From assembly GCA_023430775.1 (NCBI GenBank), contig JAEYYY010000403.1:1-14975 (forward strand): 14,975 nt of DNA. The letters are read 5' to 3'. Position 1 is the first letter of the stretch; each line of letters begins with the position of its first letter. The notes beneath the pieces were generated by a model that saw only the letters and a list, made by a program, of their open reading frames with translations, was not told the origin of the DNA and ran no database searches. Made by a program: the position numbers and the translations under genes. Below are positions 9,001 to 14,236 of this stretch, piece after piece. The DNA is from Pseudomonadota bacterium (GTDB lineage: Bacteria; Myxococcota_A; Polyangia; Haliangiales; Haliangiaceae).

Positions 9001-9066
9001 GAGACCGGCAAGCAGAAGCACCCGATCGCTCAGCTCGCCCGGAGGGCTGCTACGATCGCGAAGTGA
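6046..9066 (+). CDS. VIT-vWA-TPR-DUF2135 lipoprotein
   Basis: Envelope protein of 1006 aa with four modules. The start is the ATG at 6046, because a lipoprotein signal follows at once (lipobox LIAC, Cys25); the frame stays open upstream to 5659 but that part is promoter DNA. After Cys25 comes a short Met/His-rich stretch (31-49). Residues about 65-305 resemble a VIT (vault/inter-alpha-trypsin) domain. Residues about 333-500 are a vWA domain with a complete MIDAS: DTSLS (341-345), T412 and D437 in MSDG. Two TPR-like helix pairs lie at about 763-825. Residues about 880-970 match DUF2135 (YfaP-like): SITWNTDATDVDLHVIEPSG, then GYGPEMY and APAGTYNV. An intact MIDAS suggests Mg2+-dependent ligand binding; the ligand is unknown. 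It is first in the gene run and its stop overlaps the next start (GTGA). No Shine-Dalgarno is obvious. Confidence 0.93.
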   Translation: MRLRTSTRGFATRLLSLCLCSLIACGGAKSAMHGAHAPTAMAADMGGMPGSAAENKIASEAGETWKRSTIVANSSRVMVGDREQLTLRSMQTNVTIDGFRARVVIDYLYANDRDQQVEGTFQLRLPEEATPFFFAFGETSYAARDPQAPALTIATDGEPVRDARALMLQRATAWQHPKEARMVPRDTAQIAYDQTVRRRVDPAIMEWAGAGVFSARVFPLTPRKLHRIVVGYDLDLVRIGDALEYKFDLPADVPASIVDVSLPDGVAATASPAASPRSAKGRQVFHFEGTKDRTLAIRTMPRGAPLIVGADEAGEFFATQAAPALPVVAGATADSAVFLVDTSLSSNPDRFNIWLKLLRTTLEANRDSLKTFNVLFFSVDAHPYRPTPVHNTKANVDELIAYANTLALEGATDLGAAFGALSRITANAPADVFLMSDGAATWGESNPHALARLLRTSKATLFAYQTGLAGTDVGVLSQLARDSGGAVFSVTGESEVTKAATAHRSRPWMLVETKVAGGTDIMLAGRPTALFPGQTITAVGRGVLPANAELELVVEQGGRRETIRTPLSPALTTPLATRAYGQVATARLEELEAATENVARAYATHFRITGRSASLLMLESDTDYHRFNIKPDADAFTIKSTPAAALFDDHMAKLFDTLGDPKAAFLAHLARLEKHPNVRFQPATSYRALLSQLPSSAFVVPNAPLATRLRGKQEMPAPFLAMLAKHELDYDAVSANANARLPRASSADVLKSLSSLVEQNPGDAVLARDVGYSAMDLGLRAQAYHLFRRVADARPHEPQTYRAMAQALAAMNKPELAIAYFEIPLAGQWEPRFGDLRTIVVLDYLRFLRGIVQKPGNDHLRGYAAARLATLQQEARLDRADVVVSITWNTDATDVDLHVIEPSGEECFYQHRHTRSGGELTQDVTQGYGPEMYVMRKAPAGTYNVFAHYFASDRNRASARTKVYVTVIENWGTAEEKVTERVIALETGKQKHPIAQLARRAATIAK

Positions 9067-10265
9067 TTCGCTGGTTGATCGTCGTCCTGGTCGGGCTCGT
9101 CGGGACCTCCGTCGCGATCGCGGCTCCCAAGCCCAAGCCCAAGCCCGAGCCGGCAGCCACCGCCTGCCTCGCCGACCGCAAGGGCAAGTATCCGATCAAG
9201 ATCGAGAGCACTCCCGTCGGCGCGACGATCTATCTCGGCAGCAAGCGCTGCGGTGCCGTCGCAAAGACGCCGTGGACCGGCAGGCTCGCCGCCGGCCCGG
9301 TGATCGTGATCCTCGAGCACCAGAGCTACGACGACGTCGAGAAGACGGTGACGATCTCTCCGAAGGCGATCCCGACGCTGGCGATCACGATGCAGCGCAC
9401 CAACGCCGGCTTCGTCGAGGTGCGCGCCGATGCCGATCCGACGATCGCCGGGCTGCCGGTGACGATCGATGGCCAGCCGCACGGCACGGTGCCCGCGAAG
9501 CTCCGGGTGCCCGTGGGCCGGCACCTGGTCGAGATCGCGAAGCCGGGGTTCGATCCGTTCACGCAATGGGTCGACGTGCTCGACGGCCAGACGCAGGTCT
9601 TGCTCCCCGTGCTGCGTCCGATCGTCGCCGCGAAGAGCCGGCTCGTGATCGATGCCGACATCAAGCAGGCCGAGGTGTTCGTCAACGGCGAACGCAAGGG
9701 CACCACGCCGCTCGCGATCGATAACCTCGCGCTCGGCGACTACACGATCCTGGTCAAGGCGCCCGGTGCCAGGGACTGGCAGCAGAAGGTCACGCTGACC
9801 GCCGGCTCGATGCTGGTCCGTGCCGAGCTCGCGGCGTCGCTGCCGAAGGTGCCCACCGAGGCCGAGCTCGACATCGTCGCCGACGTCAAGGGTGCCGAGG
9901 TGTGGATCGATGGCGTGCTCGCCGGCAAGGCGCCGCTGCTCCACCGCGTCGCCGGTGGCGATCACTGGATCCAGGTCAAGCTCGCCGGCCACATCACCTG
10001 GGAGGTCAAGCGCGCGTTCGACGCCGGCACCACCGCGAAGCTGCGCGCCACGCTGGCGCCGGCCGGCGTCCTCGAGGTCAGCTCGACGCCCGCCGGAGCG
10101 ACGGTGTTCGTCGACGGCGTGCGCCGGGGCCTCACGCCGTTCCGCACCGAGCTGACGCGCGGCGACCACACCGTCATCGTCGAGCGCGCCGGCTATCAGC
10201 GCTTCGAGAAAAAGTTGCGGGTCACCGACAGGCCGACAGCGGTCGAAGCACAGCTGAAGCGGTAA
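9063..10265 (+). CDS. exported protein of five tandem PEGA repeats
   Basis: 400-aa protein starting at GTG 9063, inside the GTGA overlap with the previous stop. No other start fits, because a signal peptide (Ile-Arg, hydrophobic core, likely cleavage A-I-A/A at 20/21) begins exactly here. A purine-rich GGAGG sits at 9041-9045, but 17 nt away, so translational coupling is the likelier route. A Lys-Pro linker (22-30) leads into five PEGA-type beta repeats of 65-70 residues: about 43-112, 117-186, 192-259, 267-333 and 335-400. The fifth is closest to consensus (SSTPAGATVFVDG, RGLTPF, GDHTVIVERAGY). C35 and C63 could pair near the first repeat. PEGA repeats are common in extracytoplasmic parts of surface proteins and serve as binding or spacer domains. 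There is no catalytic domain, so a scaffold or partner role for the upstream lipoprotein is inferred. The long open frame upstream of 9063 is a shadow of the VIT-vWA gene. Confidence 0.9.
   Translation: MIRWLIVVLVGLVGTSVAIAAPKPKPKPEPAATACLADRKGKYPIKIESTPVGATIYLGSKRCGAVAKTPWTGRLAAGPVIVILEHQSYDDVEKTVTISPKAIPTLAITMQRTNAGFVEVRADADPTIAGLPVTIDGQPHGTVPAKLRVPVGRHLVEIAKPGFDPFTQWVDVLDGQTQVLLPVLRPIVAAKSRLVIDADIKQAEVFVNGERKGTTPLAIDNLALGDYTILVKAPGARDWQQKVTLTAGSMLVRAELAASLPKVPTEAELDIVADVKGAEVWIDGVLAGKAPLLHRVAGGDHWIQVKLAGHITWEVKRAFDAGTTAKLRATLAPAGVLEVSSTPAGATVFVDGVRRGLTPFRTELTRGDHTVIVERAGYQRFEKKLRVTDRPTAVEAQLKR
9129..9146 (+). repeat. three tandem AAGCCC hexamers
   Basis: Three exact copies of AAGCCC, in frame, encoding Lys-Pro three times in the linker after the signal peptide of the PEGA protein. 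Because the unit is six bases, copy-number change would alter linker length but not the frame. Confidence 0.7.
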
Positions 10266-10275
10266 GGTCCGCGTG

Positions 10276-11322
10276 ATGGAACAAGACCCGCCGCCGCCGC
10301 GCGATCCGAAGCTGCCGCTGCCGATCGTCACGATCGTGCTGGTCGCGACCAACATCGCGGCGTGGGTGTTCTCGCTGACGGCCGGCGCGGATCTGCTGAT
10401 GCCGAACCCCGAGCTGATGTTCGACCTCGGCGGCAACTTCGGGCCGGCGACGCTCGACGGCGAGTCGTGGCGGCTGCTGTCGTCGATGTTCCTCCACTAC
10501 GGGCTGCTTCACCTCGGGATGAACATGTTCGGGCTCGGGCTCGGTGGCCGGCTCGTCGAGCCTGCCTTCGGACGCGCCGGGTTCATCGCGATCTATCTGT
10601 TCTCGGGGCTGACCGGCGGCATCGCGAGTGCGATCGCGGGCAAGGCAGTCGCGGCCGGCGCCTCGGGGGCGATCTTCGGCATCTTCGGTGCGTGGCCCGC
10701 GTTTCTGCTGCGGCACCACGAGCGGTTCGACAAGGAGACGCTGCGCAAGCAGTCTACGAGCTTCGCCATCTTCCTGGCGGCGAACCTCGGCATCGGGCTC
10801 TCCAGCAGCACGATCGATCTGCGGGCGCACATCGGCGGTCTCGTCGGCGGCTTCCTCGCCGGTCTGGTGCTCGCCACGCACAAGCAGCACACGGCGCGCG
10901 TGGTCGCGGTGTTCGCGGCATCGGCGCTGGCGATCGGTGCCGCGCACGTGATCCCCGCGCCGGAACAGACCGTGCTGCTGTCCTCGGCGAGGGACAAGTT
11001 CGAGAAGTTCGCGAAGCTCGAGAGCAAGGCGCTCGATCGCTACAACCAGCTCGCCGCCGACGAGAAGCTCACCGAGGAGGAGATCGCCGACGTGATCGAA
11101 TCCGAGATCCTTCCGGTGTGGCGCGAGGGCAAGGCGCTCGTGTGGTCTGCCGAACGACTCCCCAAGGAGCTCGAGAAGAACCTGCGCGCGTACATCGAGA
11201 CGCGGGAGACGGCCTGGGTGACGATGATCGACGCGCTTCGCAAGAAGGACGAGAAGGCGCTCCAGGAAGCGATGAAGGCGATGTCCGACGCCGAGGTCTA
11301 CATCGAGAAGCTGAAGCAGTAG
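10276..11322 (+). CDS. rhomboid family intramembrane serine protease with C-terminal helical domain
   Basis: 348-aa membrane protease that cleaves substrates within or next to transmembrane segments. The ATG at 10276 is preferred over the GTG three bases earlier, because AAGG at 10264-10267 is 8 nt upstream. Family marks: WRLLSSMFLHYGLLHLGMN with H79 and N83 (the HxxxN of helix 2), GASG with nucleophile S130, and AHIGG with catalytic H185. Hydrophobic segments lie at about 16-36, 65-90, 99-120, 126-146, 160-178, 184-202 and 207-226. The seventh is beyond the usual six. Residues 230-348 are a charged, mostly helical tail without cysteines, unusual for a bacterial rhomboid. The gene follows the PEGA gene by 10 nt, so it is probably co-transcribed. 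The substrate is unknown; the neighbouring exported proteins are candidates by position only. Confidence 0.95.
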   Translation: MEQDPPPPRDPKLPLPIVTIVLVATNIAAWVFSLTAGADLLMPNPELMFDLGGNFGPATLDGESWRLLSSMFLHYGLLHLGMNMFGLGLGGRLVEPAFGRAGFIAIYLFSGLTGGIASAIAGKAVAAGASGAIFGIFGAWPAFLLRHHERFDKETLRKQSTSFAIFLAANLGIGLSSSTIDLRAHIGGLVGGFLAGLVLATHKQHTARVVAVFAASALAIGAAHVIPAPEQTVLLSSARDKFEKFAKLESKALDRYNQLAADEKLTEEEIADVIESEILPVWREGKALVWSAERLPKELEKNLRAYIETRETAWVTMIDALRKKDEKALQEAMKAMSDAEVYIEKLKQ

Positions 11323-11350
11323 GCGCACGCGGCTTGCACCCACCCGGGGG

Positions 11351-11506
11351 ATGCTGGCCTGTCCGTCTTGTGCACCGGGCATCGAAGCACGATCGCTCGT
11401 CCTGTCTCAGGACTTCTCGTTTCACCTGTCCGCGGTGCTGCTGCCGATCGTGCTCTCGGGCGTGCTCGCGCTGGTGCTCGTGCGCTGGATGAGAGGTGAT
11501 CGATGA
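11351..11506 (+). CDS. 51-aa CPxC single-span membrane protein
   Basis: A small open frame between the rhomboid and DUF2243 genes. It encodes 51 aa: an N-terminal CPSC motif (Cys4, Cys7), a short polar stretch (8-25), one hydrophobic span (about 28-44) and a positive end (RWMRGDR), which predicts a cytoplasmic C-terminus. Its TGA (11504-11506) overlaps the DUF2243 ATG (11503-11505) as ATGA, and the DUF2243 ribosome-binding site lies inside it, as expected for a coupled pair. No other in-frame start exists nearby. GGGGG directly abuts the ATG, so its own initiation signal is poor. I do not recognise the family. The CPxC could bind a metal or haem, or be redox-active. Without this gene, 180 nt of a tightly packed run would be empty. 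Confidence 0.6.
   Translation: MLACPSCAPGIEARSLVLSQDFSFHLSAVLLPIVLSGVLALVLVRWMRGDR
11493..11501 (+). promoter_or_regulatory. strong ribosome-binding site of the DUF2243 gene
   Basis: GAGGTGATC is nine contiguous bases complementary to the 3' end of typical 16S rRNA (GATCACCTCC), with the GAGG core 6 nt from the ATG at 11503. It is the best Shine-Dalgarno in the window and fixes that start. Most other genes here have none that is clear. Confidence 0.75.
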
Positions 11507-11988
11507 GAGCGCATGACCTCGCCTGGCGCCGGATGGTGCGCGCCGGGCTCGTGCTCGGCATCGGCCTGGGCGGCTTCGTCGACGGCATCGTGCTGCACCA
11601 GCTCCTGCAGTGGCACAACATGCTGTCGGCGGTCACGCCACCGACGACGCTGGTCGCGATGAAATACAACATGGTGCGGGACGGCCTGTTCCACGCCGCG
11701 ATGTGGATCGCGTGCGTGGCGGGCGTCGGCCTGCTGTTTCATGCGGGCAGGGACAACCGGGCGTGGAGCGGCCGGCTGCTGGTCGGCTCGATGCTCACCG
11801 GCTGGGGCGCGTTCAACTTCGTCGAGGGGATCGTCGATCACCTCGTGCTGCGCGTGCACCACGTCCATCCAGGCGACAACGAGCTCGCCTGGGATCTCGG
11901 CTTCGTCGCGATCGGCGGCCTCGGCCTGATCGCGCTCGGCGTCGCGATCGCGCGCAAGGCGATGCCGGCCGGGCTCAGGAGTGCATGA
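11503..11988 (+). CDS. DUF2243 family membrane protein
   Basis: 161-aa integral membrane protein with four hydrophobic segments (about 14-34, 62-80, 92-112, 131-150). It matches the DUF2243 pattern, whose hallmarks are GFVDGIVLHQLLQWH (24-38) and FNFVEGIVDHLVLRVHH (104-120). These two stretches align with each other: F-V-D/E-G-I-V-x-H-x2-L-x2-H, offset by 81 residues, so the protein appears to be two related two-helix halves. D27, H32, H38 and E108, H113, H119 occupy equivalent places and could form metal or haem sites at the membrane. H64 in the segment RDGLFHAAMW is another candidate. The biochemical role of this family is not settled to my knowledge. It is coupled to the upstream 51-aa CPxC gene. 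Its last 14 nt overlap the 3' end of the convergent dehydrogenase gene. Confidence 0.93.
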   Translation: MRAHDLAWRRMVRAGLVLGIGLGGFVDGIVLHQLLQWHNMLSAVTPPTTLVAMKYNMVRDGLFHAAMWIACVAGVGLLFHAGRDNRAWSGRLLVGSMLTGWGAFNFVEGIVDHLVLRVHHVHPGDNELAWDLGFVAIGGLGLIALGVAIARKAMPAGLRSA

Positions 11989-13147
11989 CGATCTTCATGA
12001 CCTCGTCTTGCTTGTGCATGAACATGTCGTAGCCCTGCGCGGCCTCGTTCAGGTTCATGCGGTGCGAGACCACGAAGCTCGGATCGATCTCGCCACGCTC
12101 GATGCGCTCGAGCAGTGGCTTCATGTAGCGGTGGACGTGGCACTGCGCCGCCTTGATCGTCAGACCGCGATTCATCATCGCGCCGAGCGGGAACTTGTCG
12201 ACGAAGCCGGCATAGACGCCGAGGATCGAGACGATGCCGCCGCTGCGACAGGCCATGATCGCCTCGCGCACCGCGAGCGGACGATCCATCTGGATCTTGA
12301 GCTTCTGCTTGACGGTGTCGTGCGCGGCCTGCAGGCCGGCACCGTGCGCCTCGAGGCCGACGGCGTCGATGCACGCATCCGGCCCGCGACCGGCGGTGAG
12401 ATCGCGCAACACCTCCTGCACCGATTGCTCCTCGTAGTTGATCGCGTCGGTGGCGCCGGCCTTGTCGACCGCCATCTGGAGGCGATACGGAAAGCGATCG
12501 ATCGCGATCACGCGCTCGGCGCCGAGCATCCTCGCACTGGCGATCGCGAACTGGCCGACGGGACCGGCGCCCCACACCGCGATCACCTTGCGCGGCACGA
12601 TCTCGCAGAACTCGGCGCCCATGAAGCCGGTCGGAAAGATGTCGGACAGGAACAGCGCCTGCTCGTCGGTCAGCGTCGACGGCACCTTGAGCGCCCCGAA
12701 ATCCGCGAACGGCACGCGCACGTACTCGGCCTGGCCGCCGGCGAACCCGCCGGTGAGGTGCGAGTAGCCGAAGCAGCCGCAGGTGGCGTGGCCCATCATC
12801 TTCTCGGGGAGCCACGGCGTCGGGTTGCTGTTCTCGCAGCAGGTGTAGTTGCCGAGCTTGCAGCTGCCGCAGTTGCCGCACGCGATCGCGAACGGCACGA
12901 CGACGCGGTCGCCGACCTTGAGGTTCTTGACGCCGCGGCCGAGCTCGACGATCTCACCCATGAACTCGTGGCCGAGGATGTCGCCCTTCTGCATCGTCGG
13001 CACGAAGCCGTTGTAGAGGTGGAGGTCCGAGCCACAGATCGTGGTCGACGACACCTTCACGATCGCGTCGCGCGCGTTGAGGATCTGCGGATCCGGAACG
13101 TGCTCGACCGAGACCTTCTTCTTGCCCATCCAGCAGGTCGCTCTCAT
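11975..13147 (-). CDS. zinc-dependent alcohol dehydrogenase (glutathione-independent formaldehyde dehydrogenase type)
   Basis: 390-aa cytoplasmic MDR-superfamily dehydrogenase. Catalytic zinc ligands: C38 in ICGSD, and H60-E61 in GHEF. Structural zinc cysteines: C90, C93, C96, C104. The Rossmann motif is GAGPVG (193-198), and D217 after strand 2 predicts NAD+ rather than NADP+. The overall pattern (CWMGKKKV, SDIFPTG, RGPDACIDAVG) is that of FdhA-like enzymes; the true substrate could be formaldehyde or another short alcohol or aldehyde. The start at 13147 is chosen because the family N-terminus MRATCWMGKK begins there and because it overlaps the upstream stop as ATGA, indicating translational coupling with the SRPBCC gene. 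The longer open frame upstream, to 13513, lies within that gene. The 3' end overlaps the DUF2243 gene by 14 nt. Confidence 0.96.
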   Translation of the reverse strand: MRATCWMGKKKVSVEHVPDPQILNARDAIVKVSSTTICGSDLHLYNGFVPTMQKGDILGHEFMGEIVELGRGVKNLKVGDRVVVPFAIACGNCGSCKLGNYTCCENSNPTPWLPEKMMGHATCGCFGYSHLTGGFAGGQAEYVRVPFADFGALKVPSTLTDEQALFLSDIFPTGFMGAEFCEIVPRKVIAVWGAGPVGQFAIASARMLGAERVIAIDRFPYRLQMAVDKAGATDAINYEEQSVQEVLRDLTAGRGPDACIDAVGLEAHGAGLQAAHDTVKQKLKIQMDRPLAVREAIMACRSGGIVSILGVYAGFVDKFPLGAMMNRGLTIKAAQCHVHRYMKPLLERIERGEIDPSFVVSHRMNLNEAAQGYDMFMHKQDEVMKIVMHS

Positions 13148-14109
13148 GGCCGCACCGCCCACTTCGAGACCGCCGCGTGCGGGTTCTGCGCGATCACGTC
13201 CGGTTCGCTCGGCTGTGCCGGGTGTGGCTTGCGGGTGACGGTGGCGTCGGAGATCAGCACCTCGCCGGTCTCGAGCACCTGCTTGAGGCGCCGCAGGTCG
13301 CCCTTGATCTGCGGCTTCGAGAACAGCTTCGCGAGCGCCGTGCTGGTGCCGAGGCCCTTGAAGCCGAGCTCCATCTCGACGCGCACCTCGGTGCCCGTAC
13401 CGGCGGGCGCCTCGGCAAACGTCACGCGGCCGCGCATCTGGATCGCGGAGCCCTCGACGGATTGCCACGAGATGATCTGACCGGGGATGTCGTCGACGAT
13501 CTCGGCATCCCACGACACCGTCTTGTTGCCGAGGATCGGCTTGGCCACCCAGTGCGAGAGCTTGCCTTCCTCGCGCACCTCCTCGAGGTAATCCATGATC
13601 ACCGGCAGCTGCGAGAAGTTGCGGAAGTAGTCGTAGACCGCCTTCGGTGGCTTCGCGATCGTGACCGCGTAGATCACCGGCCGGTTCGCGCTGGTGCGAG
13701 CGCGCTGCGTCTTGATGCCCGCGATGACATCGAGCGCGGTGACGCCGCCGACCGCGGCGAACGCACCGGCGAGCCGCAAGCTGCTGGTGCGCCGGGTCGA
13801 CGCGATACCGAGCAGCGCGAGATCGAGGGCATCACCCGCGACGCGTGCCCACAGCGGCCACGGCTTGCGCGGCTGCAACAGCACGGAGATGCCGGCGGCG
13901 ATCTCGCGGGCGCCCATCACGCGCGTCACCGCCGAGGTGACGACTCCCGGCTCGATGCCGATGCCGCGTGCGAGAAGCCTCGGAGCGGCGAGCTCGAAGG
14001 CACCGAGCGCGATGCTGAACCACCCGAGACCGCGGTTGAGGGCGGTGGATGGCGGAGAGTCTTCATCATCAGCGGGCAGCCCGCTCCGGAACATGTCGAT
14101 GGAGTTCAT
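13144..14109 (-). CDS. membrane-SRPBCC (cyclase/dehydrase-like) fusion protein
   Basis: 321-aa protein in two parts. Residues about 25-132 form hydrophobic helices of the type seen ahead of bacterial cyclase/dehydrase proteins (LGWFSIALGAFELAAPRLL, GAREIAAGI, ARVAGDALDLALLG, GGVTALDVIAG). Residues about 144-283 form a START/SRPBCC domain (VYDYFRNFSQLPVIMDYLEEV, a WVAKP strand, SWDAEIVDDIPGQIISW), which usually binds a hydrophobic ligand in a deep pocket. The C-terminal 35 residues are Pro/Ala-rich and probably disordered. The start is ATG 14109; a second ATG at 14094 is possible, and there is no in-frame start between 14110 and the receptor gene. It is coupled to the dehydrogenase (ATGA), so it may present or sense a substrate for that enzyme; this is inference from gene order. 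Confidence 0.9.
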   Translation of the reverse strand: MNSIDMFRSGLPADDEDSPPSTALNRGLGWFSIALGAFELAAPRLLARGIGIEPGVVTSAVTRVMGAREIAAGISVLLQPRKPWPLWARVAGDALDLALLGIASTRRTSSLRLAGAFAAVGGVTALDVIAGIKTQRARTSANRPVIYAVTIAKPPKAVYDYFRNFSQLPVIMDYLEEVREEGKLSHWVAKPILGNKTVSWDAEIVDDIPGQIISWQSVEGSAIQMRGRVTFAEAPAGTGTEVRVEMELGFKGLGTSTALAKLFSKPQIKGDLRRLKQVLETGEVLISDATVTRKPHPAQPSEPDVIAQNPHAAVSKWAVRP

Positions 14110-14137
14110 GCGCGCGACCCGAGCAACCGTTGCGCCA

Positions 14138-14145
14138 GCGATCGC
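14138..14145. repeat. intergenic copy of the GCGATCGC octamer
   Basis: This is the only one of 13 copies in the window outside a coding region, in the 127-bp gap (14110-14236) between the receptor and SRPBCC genes. It shows that the octamer is not produced solely by Ala-Ile-Ala codons. I see no convincing promoter boxes or terminator elsewhere in this gap. Confidence 0.6.
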
Positions 14146-14236
14146 TTCGTCTGACGCATCCGTGCTCCGCCGGTGGGGCGAGAGGCTGTTCGATCGACCG
14201 TGCGTCGACGACCGCCGTGCCTGGGCGCACGTGCGA

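Noticed and set aside
7474..9021. 515-aa minus-strand frame opposite the vWA lipoprotein gene
   Set aside because: Arg-rich shadow with no domain; the plus strand has intact MIDAS and DUF2135 motifs.
7566..9062. Upstream extension of the PEGA-protein frame
   Set aside because: It lies wholly inside the vWA gene in another frame and is Arg-rich; the signal peptide begins at the GTG at 9063.
12495..12510. Overlapping CGATCG run in the dehydrogenase gene as a regulatory site
   Set aside because: It lies deep inside coding sequence and fits the window-wide excess of this hexamer.
13148..13513. Upstream extension of the dehydrogenase frame
   Set aside because: It lies inside the SRPBCC gene, and the family N-terminus and ATGA coupling mark 13147 as the start.
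14226..14235. CGCACGTGCG palindrome just after the receptor stop codon as a terminator
   Set aside because: The palindrome has no loop and can form only a very short stem, and no T-tract follows on the minus strand.
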